This document shows, one piece after another, positions 1 to 6,697 of a stretch of DNA of 40,857 nucleotides (within the stretch, counting starts at the first letter, position 1; each line of letters begins with the position of its first letter). The translations under genes and the position numbers were made by a program. The notes beneath the pieces are model-generated. The model worked only from the letters and a program-made list of their open reading frames with translations, ran no database searches and was not told where the DNA came from. The stretch is taken from the IMG/VR virus record IMGVR_UViG_3300009008_001503, positions 1 to 40,857 of that record, one strand, 5' to 3'. Source of the DNA: a virus.

Positions 1-186
1 CTACCGTTTTATCCTAACCTTGAAAGCGAACACGCCAGGCCACGTTAGGATTATCAGGAGGCACATGGCTAGGTTCTCAATCCTATGTTTGAGCCCGTCG
101 TACAGAAGTAGGTCAGATACATAGGAGGTACCAAAAGCTGTACCTAGACCCAGCATAAGGTACACGATATAAAAGATTGTGATCAT
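1..186 (-). CDS. small two-helix membrane protein
   Basis: A 61-residue protein, complete in the window, with its TAG stop at bases 1-3. Two hydrophobic stretches (about residues 3-27 and 38-55) are separated by a short polar loop (LLYDGLKHR), and the C-terminus is basic (KVRIKR), so a two-pass inner-membrane protein with the basic end in the cytoplasm is likely. The ATG follows directly on the stop of the HPRT-like gene (TAAATG), and GGAGAG just upstream can serve as its ribosome site, so it is translated as the tail of the nucleotide-metabolism operon. I do not recognise the family. It is too small and lacks features to call it a holin. Confidence 0.6.
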   Translation of the reverse strand: MITIFYIVYLMLGLGTAFGTSYVSDLLLYDGLKHRIENLAMCLLIILTWPGVFAFKVRIKR

Positions 187-690
187 TTAACTCTCCAACA
201 CTCCGATGTGAGGAAGCCCTCTATACCGGCCATTATGATCCAAGCCGTAACCAACCACAAACTCATCTGGACATTGGAACCCATACAGACGATCACAACG
301 TTCCGCCTTGAACTTGTCCAGCAACACACAGTTGAGGACCTCGCGGGCACCCTTCTTTCGGAGATGATCGTTCAACCACCGAAGGGTCTGACCTGTATCG
401 AGAATATCTTCGACTACCACCACACTTTTACCTTGTAGGTCTCCGCAATCTTGAACCAGCTTGAGCTCTCGGCTTTCAGTCCCTTGGTAACTCTGCACCT
501 GGATAAACCCCAGGGTTGGCTTCGCAACGCGGCGATCGAGGGCCCGCATCAAGTCGGCGGTAAACATGTAGGCGCCCTGAAGGACACACAGGACATGGAA
601 AGAATGCCCGAGCCGGTCCACCACTCTTTCCGCTAGCTCGTCAACTTGTTCGGCAATTTGTTGCTCTGTATACAGGATCTTGATTTTCAT
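187..690 (-). CDS. hpt: hypoxanthine-guanine phosphoribosyltransferase-like protein
   Basis: A 167-residue type I phosphoribosyltransferase. The PRPP-binding loop VVVEDILDTGQTL lies at residues 91-103, and the N-terminal LCVLQGAYMFTADLMR and SYQGTES segments match the HPRT fold, in which a purine base (hypoxanthine or guanine) reacts with PRPP to give the nucleotide. The C-terminal FVVGYGLDHNGRYRGLPHIGVL is also typical of HPRT. The ATG at 690 overlaps the upstream stop (ATGA) and has GGAGG five bases before it; a GTG 12 bases upstream sits inside that ribosome site and is less likely. The neighbours are an OPRT-like gene, queD and mazG. Base specificity cannot be read from the sequence; a 7-deazaguanine substrate is possible but speculative. 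Confidence 0.9.
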   Translation of the reverse strand: MKIKILYTEQQIAEQVDELAERVVDRLGHSFHVLCVLQGAYMFTADLMRALDRRVAKPTLGFIQVQSYQGTESRELKLVQDCGDLQGKSVVVVEDILDTGQTLRWLNDHLRKKGAREVLNCVLLDKFKAERCDRLYGFQCPDEFVVGYGLDHNGRYRGLPHIGVLES

Positions 691-899
691 TCTGCCCTCC
701 ACAAAACCGTTCCGTCTACGGTCTCAACCCTTAGGGTCCCCGGATTGAGTTTGGCACTGTCTTCTGCCACCTGTTTAAGGGTTTTACCTTTAGGTAGCCC
801 TGGGTATTCGGCTGGATAGAATCCATCTACGCGAAAGGCCCCGTAATCAGGAACCGATGGTTCTTCCGTTTGCGGTAAGGTCTTGATGGTCATGATCAC
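687..899 (-). CDS. hypothetical protein
   Basis: A 70-residue soluble protein with no family I recognise. The N-terminal third is proline- and glutamate-rich, followed by a short basic stretch (LPKGKTLKQVAED) and a predicted beta pair (TLRVETVDGTVLW). The GTG at 899 overlaps the stop of the upstream gene as GTGA, which favours coupled translation; an in-frame ATG lies at 893. Its own stop overlaps the HPRT start as ATGA. No clear purine-rich ribosome site is seen. Confidence 0.6.
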   Translation of the reverse strand: MIMTIKTLPQTEEPSVPDYGAFRVDGFYPAEYPGLPKGKTLKQVAEDSAKLNPGTLRVETVDGTVLWRAE

Positions 900-1252
900 A
901 CCATTTCAATAGGAGGGAGTGGGATTGGTTGGTCATGCGGTCGCCATAAGTGAAGGCAATTGGCATGGTAGTTAATGTGCTTGGCTGGAGGTACGTGTAA
1001 CTGAAATGCCACCTCGTCCGGGTGAAAGAACATACGTTTGATAAACTCCATTTCCTTCCAAAGAGGAATCCTGGATTTATGACTGATAGAAACGTGGTCC
1101 CAACCATCGGATGACGTTGCAATCACTCTTAGGTGTCCGGACACAGGAGACTTTACTTTAAAGGCGGCACCTTGTGTTGGTGGGTCTTCATTTAGGTCTG
1201 GACGGAGCGGGACCCTAACCCTAGGAGCCGGGATGTCAACCAGCTTTTTCAT
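896..1252 (-). CDS. DUF7694-like phage protein
   Basis: A 118-residue protein. The central DGWDHVSIS, the following basic segment, then WKEMEFIKRMFFHPDEVAFQLHVP and the ending CLHLWRPHDQPIPLPP match the pattern of a small phage family of unknown function (DUF7694) as I know it from other phages. Conserved Trp, His and Cys residues in that half suggest a compact fold, but no catalytic site is evident. AAGGA lies six bases before the ATG. It is in the operon upstream of the HPRT gene, and its last codons overlap the next start. The family assignment is from memory of the motif. Confidence 0.65.
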   Translation of the reverse strand: MKKLVDIPAPRVRVPLRPDLNEDPPTQGAAFKVKSPVSGHLRVIATSSDGWDHVSISHKSRIPLWKEMEFIKRMFFHPDEVAFQLHVPPAKHINYHANCLHLWRPHDQPIPLPPIEMV

Positions 1253-1254
1253 TC

Positions 1255-1701
1255 TTATCCTTTCAATATATCCATGGCAGCAAAAAACCGTTCTGCCGTC
1301 AGGTCTGTGTGAAAGGTCACAATAGACCCCGGTGGTTGGTCCTTCAAAAGACCGAGGGCATCAAAGCCATGTCCATCCTTATTGGATTGGTAAATCGGAC
1401 GTAAAGCGTACCCCTGTTGTGTTGGTACTGTTACCACTGCGTAGTGATAAGTGGTACTATTTTCAAGTACCTCATACCGACGCATCCATACATCGAGAGC
1501 ATGTTCCATCACACAAATGATACCGGCTTTGGAACTGTAAGCCTCAATGAAATGGCGGATGAACGTTTCCTCAGTGGTCGTCATCTTCATTGTACGGGCG
1601 TCAAGCAGGTTGTTCTTGTTCGTCAGTTCGGGGGGATAACCGTCCTCCGTTGCCAACCGAACCACTTTATCCAACAGTTGCTGCATTTGCTCGTCTGTCA
1701 T
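1255..1701 (-). CDS. hypothetical protein
   Basis: A 148-residue soluble protein without a family I recognise. The N-terminal half is predicted helical (TDEQMQQLLDKVVRLA, then TEETFIRHFIEAYSS), and the C-terminal half ends in TAERFFAAMDIL. A very similar motif, TAAERWFADMDLL, occurs in the protein at 25831-26274, so the two may share a C-terminal module. The ATG overlaps the upstream stop (ATGA). It belongs to the same tightly overlapped operon as the OPRT- and HPRT-like genes. Confidence 0.6.
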   Translation of the reverse strand: MTDEQMQQLLDKVVRLATEDGYPPELTNKNNLLDARTMKMTTTEETFIRHFIEAYSSKAGIICVMEHALDVWMRRYEVLENSTTYHYAVVTVPTQQGYALRPIYQSNKDGHGFDALGLLKDQPPGSIVTFHTDLTAERFFAAMDILKG

Positions 1702-1910
1702 AACGTCTCCAAAACCCAGAGTTCATACCGCCAAACAGGTTGGTTGTTTTTCATTAAAACCACTACCAACAATTGGTTGTCAGCAGATAGGGTTCTTGTG
1801 TATTGTCCCGTTTGTAAGATACCCTTCAAGTTTCGTATTCCTTGTACAATGGAAGGTGAAGCAGTGGTAACTTGGGATCGGTACCAGTTTTCTAACTCCG
1901 AGGCACTCAT
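1698..1910 (-). CDS. hypothetical protein
   Basis: A 70-residue protein with an N-terminal helix (SASELENWYRSQV) followed by alternating hydrophobic residues suggesting beta strands (LLVVVLMKNNQPVWRYELWVL). It has ATGA overlaps with both neighbours, the OPRT-like gene upstream and the 148-residue gene downstream, so it is translationally coupled within the operon. Family and function are not recognised. Confidence 0.6.
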   Translation of the reverse strand: MSASELENWYRSQVTTASPSIVQGIRNLKGILQTGQYTRTLSADNQLLVVVLMKNNQPVWRYELWVLETL

Positions 1911-2539
1911 GACGCTGTTAACAGGTCCCAGTTTTCTTTTGGGCGGACAGCTTCAGAACCGTCCGCACAGAGTGGGCACATATGGGGAGGCCAAATCTGG
2001 AGTTGTTTATCAAGTAAGGACACGATAGGTAGGCCATTAATATGTCGGTGACCACTTCGGTTGAGTATAACTGCTACCATCGTTACCTTGGCTCCTTGTA
2101 CCTTGATAGCCTGGATGGTCTTCCGTGTGGTGTCACCGGTGGTTAATACATCCTCGACTACCAACACTTGTTGGCCCGGTTCCAAGGTAAACCTCTTAAG
2201 GACCATTTGCTTCTCGCCGTCATCATCCCTCATGGGTTCGGTAAAGCCTGTATACACGTCTCCACCAATAGACCCTCCCAGGATTAAAGCCATTTGGTGG
2301 GCTAACGTTACTACTCCCATGGCAGACCCGATTACCCAATGAAAGTCATGGGAGGCCATAAGGTCCTTCCAGTGGAGACAAACATCCAAAACCAAGGTCG
2401 GGTGTTTGATTACCTGGCTGGCGTTGAAGAAGCCATCACTGTGGTTGCCAGATGTAAGCAGGGCGTGAGGCCCATTGCCGTCATGGATCCAGAGGGCGCC
2501 TCCAGCCCCTAGTTCTTGTTCCCAATCAATGTCGTTCAT
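1907..2539 (-). CDS. pyrE: orotate phosphoribosyltransferase-like protein
   Basis: A 210-residue type I phosphoribosyltransferase. The PRPP loop VLVVEDVLTTGDTT is at residues 125-138, and the substrate-side motif LTSGNHSDGFFN is near residue 28, as in OPRT, which adds ribose-5-phosphate from PRPP to orotate. The C-terminal CPLCADGSEAVRPKENW also occurs in bacterial and phage OPRT-like proteins. GGGAGG lies eight bases before the ATG, and the promoter-like motif TGTAAATA begins about 30 bases upstream. It heads an operon ending with the HPRT gene. Several phage OPRT-like proteins have uncertain substrates, so orotate is an inference. The plus-strand nuclease gene lies immediately upstream in divergent orientation. 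Confidence 0.88.
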   Translation of the reverse strand: MNDIDWEQELGAGGALWIHDGNGPHALLTSGNHSDGFFNASQVIKHPTLVLDVCLHWKDLMASHDFHWVIGSAMGVVTLAHQMALILGGSIGGDVYTGFTEPMRDDDGEKQMVLKRFTLEPGQQVLVVEDVLTTGDTTRKTIQAIKVQGAKVTMVAVILNRSGHRHINGLPIVSLLDKQLQIWPPHMCPLCADGSEAVRPKENWDLLTAS

Positions 2540-2563
2540 TTTGTTTACCTCCCTATTGAAGTC

Positions 2564-2571
2564 TATTTACA
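2564..2571 (-). promoter_or_regulatory. TGTAAATA promoter-like motif before the OPRT gene
   Basis: Minus-strand TGTAAATA, 25 bases before the start codon at 2539, in AT-rich DNA. It is an exact copy of the motif found before several other minus-strand transcription units here, and resembles the T4 late promoter TATAAATA. Confidence 0.5.
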
Positions 2572-2614
2572 TACTAATTTAATAGATAACCTTTTTATAC
2601 ACGGGAGAAATAGG

Positions 2615-3814
2615 ATGCGCGGTGTTAAGTATACTACAGAAACCTACAAAAAGGCGATCAAACAGCTACCACATGGAAATAAAATTAAAGTCCTCGGATC
2701 CTACGTCAAAGGAAGAATTAAAATCCTACACCAATGCCTTGAGTGTAACCATAAATGGTACACCAAACCAGGCGTTATTTTAAGAGGTGCTGGTTGTCCT
2801 GCTTGCAACACACGAAATCGAACATGGACCCACGAGGACTACTTGGAACAGTTAAAAGCTAAGCACCAAGGTTACTTAATTTGCTTGGAACAATACCGAG
2901 GAGCCAATCATTTTATATTACACCGATGCCTTAGGTGTAGTACCGATTGGGAGACTTCTCCCTACCGAGCACTGAGAGCTACCAATTGTCCCATTTGTGC
3001 GGACCGTCATCGTGGAACCAAGGTACCATTAACTACCTACGAGAAAAAGCTAAGAAGGATCCATGGATCAACTATCCAAGTGTTAGAGTATAATCCGGGT
3101 TCTCGACAAAAATCTCGGTACAAATGCCATCTATGTCATCACCGATGGGCGGCATCAACTCAATCAGTAACTTCTGGATGTGGTTGCCCCTCATGTGCCC
3201 AATCACGGAAAAGAAAACACCCCCAACAATACCTACGGGAAGTAAGACACATGCATGGTAATACGATTAAAGTTCTCGAAAAATATGTTGGGGCGAACTC
3301 AGCCATCCGACACCAATGTGTTAAAAACCACACATGGAAAGCTGAACCAAGCATGGTTATTCGTGGTTCAGGGTGCCCGGTATGTGCACGACAAAAGGCT
3401 TTCCAACCTAAGGATTTTAAACTCGGAGACCGCTTTGTGCAAGTCCAAGGGTATGAACCACAAGCCATCCTTTGGATTTTGGCCAATACAGAAATACCTG
3501 CCGAAAATATAAAAACGAGCGCCAATGATAATCTACCTGTGGTTCCCTACCATTTGGGTGGACGTAATAGGAAATACTATCCAGACCTTTGGATTCCTAT
3601 ACGTAACATATTAGTGGAAGTCAAATCCTTATGGACCTTCTGTGGTAGAAGGTCCAGATTGGAAATGACTCAAGCCAAAGCGAAAGCCTGCTTAAAAGCT
3701 GGATTCCGATTTAAACTCCTTGTGATGGACCCTGCTGGTAGCCGACTCCCGTTACCACATAACTGGTACCACATGGAACCTAAACGTGTCCGGGATATAC
3801 TGCACAACTGTTAG
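2615..3814 (+). CDS. homing-endonuclease-like protein: four zinc-ribbon repeats plus PD-(D/E)XK nuclease
   Basis: A 399-residue plus-strand gene among minus-strand genes. Four repeats of about 65 residues each hold a CxxC...CPxC zinc ribbon; the CPxC parts read GCPAC, NCPIC, GCPSC and GCPVC. The fourth lacks the second Cys of its first pair (CVKNH). Each is preceded by a helix and an I-x-V-L-E-type strand, as in the DUF723-type repeats of phage-encoded nucleases. The C-terminal domain has YPDLW...LVEVKS, a PD-(D/E)XK active site. Repeated DNA-binding fingers plus a nuclease domain and lone opposite orientation fit a free-standing homing endonuclease. The start at 2615 has GGGAG seven bases upstream; the frame is open further 5' but without a ribosome site. 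The 3' end overlaps queD tail to tail by 35 bases. Its target site is unknown. Confidence 0.8.
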   Translation: MRGVKYTTETYKKAIKQLPHGNKIKVLGSYVKGRIKILHQCLECNHKWYTKPGVILRGAGCPACNTRNRTWTHEDYLEQLKAKHQGYLICLEQYRGANHFILHRCLRCSTDWETSPYRALRATNCPICADRHRGTKVPLTTYEKKLRRIHGSTIQVLEYNPGSRQKSRYKCHLCHHRWAASTQSVTSGCGCPSCAQSRKRKHPQQYLREVRHMHGNTIKVLEKYVGANSAIRHQCVKNHTWKAEPSMVIRGSGCPVCARQKAFQPKDFKLGDRFVQVQGYEPQAILWILANTEIPAENIKTSANDNLPVVPYHLGGRNRKYYPDLWIPIRNILVEVKSLWTFCGRRSRLEMTQAKAKACLKAGFRFKLLVMDPAGSRLPLPHNWYHMEPKRVRDILHNC

Positions 3815-4313
3815 GTGTTTCATACACCCGCACTTGGTGTAGGATATCCTTTCCAAATTTCTTTTGAACCTCTTCTTTGAGACGTTGGTACCAGTGTTGT
3901 GCCAAGACCTCTGCGGTTGGAATGCCCTGTACCACATAAATCTTGGTACCTTGGAGAGTCTCAACGTCACTTTCTTGCGAATTCCAATACCCCTTCTCAT
4001 CACACGCTTTCTGTATGGCAGAGACGTGTCGGCCAAAGTCATGGATGAATACCGGACAAAGCTGCTGATCTTGGATGGACAGAATAAAACCATGATCACA
4101 CCCTACATCAATAATATCCATCATGCAGGTCTTCAAGAACCCAAAATCCACCACCATGTCCGTTTGTTCCCCTTCCAAGTAAAGGAACCCTTTACACACG
4201 GCTTCGACGGTATAACGATGACCGTGAATGTTACGGCACTTGGACCCATGTGTTTGGACACGATGACCCGCATCAATTTCAATTTTTCGTGTAATCGTGA
4301 AGGTGTTACCCAT
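3780..4313 (-). CDS. queD: 6-carboxytetrahydropterin synthase
   Basis: A 178-residue QueD / 6-pyruvoyl-tetrahydropterin synthase family enzyme. The zinc ligands are His17 (DAGHR) and His30 and His32 (NIHGH), and the catalytic Cys is Cys26 (SKCRNIHGH). MVVDFGFLK follows, and the C-terminal RVYETPNS matches the family. QueD turns dihydroneopterin triphosphate into 6-carboxytetrahydropterin, an early step to preQ0 and other 7-deazaguanines. The DpdA-like gene at 22970-24493 would use such a base on DNA. GGAGG lies eight bases before the ATG, which overlaps the stop of a truncated queD just upstream. The last 35 bases overlap the 3' end of the plus-strand nuclease gene. Confidence 0.88.
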   Translation of the reverse strand: MGNTFTITRKIEIDAGHRVQTHGSKCRNIHGHRYTVEAVCKGFLYLEGEQTDMVVDFGFLKTCMMDIIDVGCDHGFILSIQDQQLCPVFIHDFGRHVSAIQKACDEKGYWNSQESDVETLQGTKIYVVQGIPTAEVLAQHWYQRLKEEVQKKFGKDILHQVRVYETPNSCAVYPGHV

Positions 4314-4476
4314 GGTTACGTCCTCCAAAATCAACAACACGACCAACACCATCCAACTCTTGGGATTCACAGTAAAAAGTCACCCGGTAGTTGTGGCCAT
4401 GGAGGTGACGGCATTTGTTTTCGTGGCCAACCACGCGGTGGCCAGCGCAAAAATCGTGGTATCTGTGTGCTTTCAT
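4306..4476 (-). pseudogene. truncated second QueD (N-terminal part only)
   Basis: A 56-residue frame that starts at an ATGA overlap with the upstream gene and matches the first third of QueD: FCAGHR, then NKCRHLHGHNY with the zinc His pair and the catalytic Cys, then GRVVDFG. The family continues after VVDFG with about 60-120 more residues, but here the frame ends at once (GRNHG, stop), exactly where the complete queD gene begins. The sequence differs clearly from the complete neighbour, so this is a different QueD lineage rather than a recent copy. It looks like the stump of an original queD replaced by another. A retained role as a small zinc protein cannot be excluded. Confidence 0.75.
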
Positions 4477-4694
4477 AAGTCGGCTCCAAATTCTGTGGGG
4501 TCTTCCCCTGTTGGTGTATCCTTCATCCATGCCTCGATATGTGCCTTGCCTTCAAAGTGACAGCTATCAAAGATGGCATACCGTCGGGCCTTTGGTTCCA
4601 TGTTCCTGATGTTCTCAAGATCTTCGGCGGTAAATACAACTAATAGAGGACCGTCCTGGGTTGTGAAGACCTTGTTCCCTACCTTAAACAACAT
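4473..4694 (-). CDS. hypothetical protein
   Basis: A 73-residue soluble protein. The N-terminal half is strand-rich (MLFKVGNKVFTTQDGPLLVVFTAEDLENI), followed by an acidic C-terminus (TPTGEDPTEFGADL). GGGAG lies six bases before the ATG. The stop overlaps the truncated queD start as ATGA. No family is recognised; its position between mazG and queD suggests nucleotide metabolism only by association. Confidence 0.6.
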   Translation of the reverse strand: MLFKVGNKVFTTQDGPLLVVFTAEDLENIRNMEPKARRYAIFDSCHFEGKAHIEAWMKDTPTGEDPTEFGADL

Positions 4695-4704
4695 TATGGT
4701 CTCC

Positions 4705-5100
4705 CTACCAGTCCTCAGCCAGACTTTCTCTCGGTGTCATTGCCTCCTGTTCTGCCTCTATATCCCTGTTGAGAGCTGCTTCTTGGGTGAAGCCTTCGGG
4801 ATAACGGGCTTTCAACTTACGGATGTTCATGTCGGCAATGGCACCGAGAGAAAGGCCTGTTCCATGAGCAGCCAACGCGAGGTACCAAAGGAGGTCACCC
4901 AGTTCCTCTCGGATATTGTCAATATCCAGTTCCTTGCCGTAGAACCGATGGCGTTTGAAGGCATCCGTCAATTCACCAGCCTCAGTGACGAGCCCCATCA
5001 CTCCATGTTCGAGGTCTTCCAAAGAACTGCTGGTAGTGCTGGCAGTTCTACCAGCTAACTGTTGGTACTCATTGAGAGTCAAATCTTTTGGGTTGGTCAT
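4705..5100 (-). CDS. mazG: MazG-like nucleotide pyrophosphohydrolase
   Basis: A 131-residue all-alpha NTP pyrophosphatase of the MazG-like superfamily. The metal-binding signature is complete: E40-A-G-E43, then YGKELDIDNIREELGDLLWYLA with Glu65, Glu66 and Asp69. Members hydrolyse nucleoside triphosphates to monophosphates and pyrophosphate. Phage MazG proteins have been linked to nucleotide pool control or to host alarmone levels, and which applies here is not visible. The ATG overlaps the stop of the upstream gene (ATGA). It sits in the operon leading to queD, pyrE-like and hpt-like genes. Confidence 0.87.
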   Translation of the reverse strand: MTNPKDLTLNEYQQLAGRTASTTSSSLEDLEHGVMGLVTEAGELTDAFKRHRFYGKELDIDNIREELGDLLWYLALAAHGTGLSLGAIADMNIRKLKARYPEGFTQEAALNRDIEAEQEAMTPRESLAEDW

Positions 5101-6161
5101 ACGTCTACCTCTGTTTCAGCTTCTGTCGTACGTTCGATTAATTGGATCCTACTTTTGGCGGAAGGGAGTCTAACATAACCACGGCCCTCCAACTTACGGA
5201 CAGCCGTGGGCAGTCCCGACTTGGCCATTCCGCTGTGAGCCGACAATTCCGTTACTGTCGGCAACATTCCATGTTCATCCTGGTAGCTTAGGATGAAGCC
5301 ATAGAGCTTGGCCTGGGCTTGTGGAAGCTTCCGTGTCTTAAAAAGCTCCATGGCGTCTTTCTCTGGAAACTGCCAGTAATCTGCCTTCCGCATGGCCCTC
5401 ACCACAAACTTGATGTCGAAGGCATCCAAACCATGCGTTTTTGACAACAAGGCGTAACCTGGTGCCTTGCCAACCTTCTTACCTTTGACATACTCGGCCA
5501 GTGCCGCCCGTCCTTTCTGTCCAGTGTCGGTTTCAAAGAACTCCAGGATACGTGTCACCGATACAGGCGTTTTGTCATACCCTATCACACGGGCGAGCTT
5601 CTGCTCAAGTTCTTCCGGCGTCCGTTTTGATGCCATCCAACGGAAGATCCAAATTCGAGCCTTTGCCCGGACAGTCGTGTCCGGGATGCGGTACAGGAAG
5701 GTCTGGAGGGGACTCAAGAAGGACACCCTGGTTGTGTACAACATCCGAGGGATCATGTCCACTGTTTCACGGGTCACCTCCACCTGGTGCCTATTATTAA
5801 GTCCCTTTTGGATAGCCTCGCGGATGTCATCGAACGTCAGTTGCTGGAGTTCATATTGGTAACTATGACGCATCTCGCGGACATCTAACAGGTTGATGGG
5901 ATCCAACATGTCACACTGGACGGGGTTGTCGAACACGAATACCACCGCCCGACTCTTGTTAAACTCCCGTAGGTTTTGCAAGAACCACTGGAGCGTTGGT
6001 ACCAGGACTACCAACGCACGTGGATTAATCTTTTCGTCGAACCCTAACAGTTGAGTCTTCAACCGCTTTTGTTTGGCCTCCGGGAGGCTCCTTTTGTACC
6101 GGGACACGGCTTTGGCGACAAATTCCATCCCGTGTGTTGTTACTCCATACAATGCTTTCAT
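5097..6161 (-). CDS. protein with a C-terminal winged-helix domain
   Basis: A 354-residue protein. The start at 6161 has AGGAG just upstream (AGGAGTCGATATG); the frame stays open to 6203, but that extension covers the promoter motif and lacks a ribosome site. About residues 285-340 form a LexA-like winged helix (LYGFILSYQDEHGMLPTVTELSAHSGMA, then TAVRKLEGRGYVRLP). The N-terminal 250 residues are soluble and mainly helical, without a motif I recognise. A DNA-binding role is inferred from the C-terminus; it could regulate the operon or act in replication. It heads the transcription unit that continues into mazG. Confidence 0.7.
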   Translation of the reverse strand: MKALYGVTTHGMEFVAKAVSRYKRSLPEAKQKRLKTQLLGFDEKINPRALVVLVPTLQWFLQNLREFNKSRAVVFVFDNPVQCDMLDPINLLDVREMRHSYQYELQQLTFDDIREAIQKGLNNRHQVEVTRETVDMIPRMLYTTRVSFLSPLQTFLYRIPDTTVRAKARIWIFRWMASKRTPEELEQKLARVIGYDKTPVSVTRILEFFETDTGQKGRAALAEYVKGKKVGKAPGYALLSKTHGLDAFDIKFVVRAMRKADYWQFPEKDAMELFKTRKLPQAQAKLYGFILSYQDEHGMLPTVTELSAHSGMAKSGLPTAVRKLEGRGYVRLPSAKSRIQLIERTTEAETEVDV

Positions 6162-6190
6162 ATCGACTCCTATAGATGGTCTCTGCCTTT

Positions 6191-6198
6191 TATTTACA
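6191..6198 (-). promoter_or_regulatory. TGTAAATA promoter-like motif before the winged-helix gene
   Basis: Minus-strand TGTAAATA, 30 bases upstream of the start at 6161. Its TAA also serves as the stop codon of the upstream 165-residue gene. It is an exact copy of the recurring motif. Confidence 0.5.
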
Positions 6199-6691
6199 AA
6201 CAAGGTAGGACACCAGGTGTTTGTAACCTTTTAACCTGATGACTAAATCCTGGCATTCTTATTGGCTGTCGGTCTTTAATTGGACCAAAGACTACAACTT
6301 GGTCCAAGGCAAGGGGTGACAAGGGTTCGATAACCGCCTCGTACGACCTCCTTGCGTCTAACAATAACTTGGCACCACGTTGCCCAATTATTAAGGTGTT
6401 AAAATGTCCATGTTGGAGCAGGTTCAAAGCACAAGGAATATGTGGTTTGTATTCCCCGACTGCCAAGACAGAGGCAGGAACCCTCAAAATGCCCTCACTC
6501 AAGAGGGCACTTAATGGGTGTGGTCCGGTAGGTGCCACCAATAAACACCGAGAACCTGAGGTGATACTAAGACTCTGTAGGTCACGACACACCGCCATAA
6601 CCATGAGATCCCAATCCTTGTTAGACACGACGACGGGTTTTTCAAGCCCTGGAAGGAGAAAACCGCGTGATCCTACGGTTAGGCTTGACAT
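6194..6691 (-). CDS. hypothetical protein
   Basis: A 165-residue soluble protein. Alternating strands and helices (LSITSGSRCLLVAPTG, then FNTLIIGQRGAKLLL, then LDQVVVFGPIKD) suggest a small alpha/beta Rossmann-like fold, but no nucleotide-binding loop or catalytic motif is clear. AAGGG precedes the ATG. It follows the UvrD-type helicase with a six-base gap, so it is probably cotranscribed with it. Function unknown. Confidence 0.6.
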   Translation of the reverse strand: MSSLTVGSRGFLLPGLEKPVVVSNKDWDLMVMAVCRDLQSLSITSGSRCLLVAPTGPHPLSALLSEGILRVPASVLAVGEYKPHIPCALNLLQHGHFNTLIIGQRGAKLLLDARRSYEAVIEPLSPLALDQVVVFGPIKDRQPIRMPGFSHQVKRLQTPGVLPCL

Positions 6692-6697
6692 GGCCCT

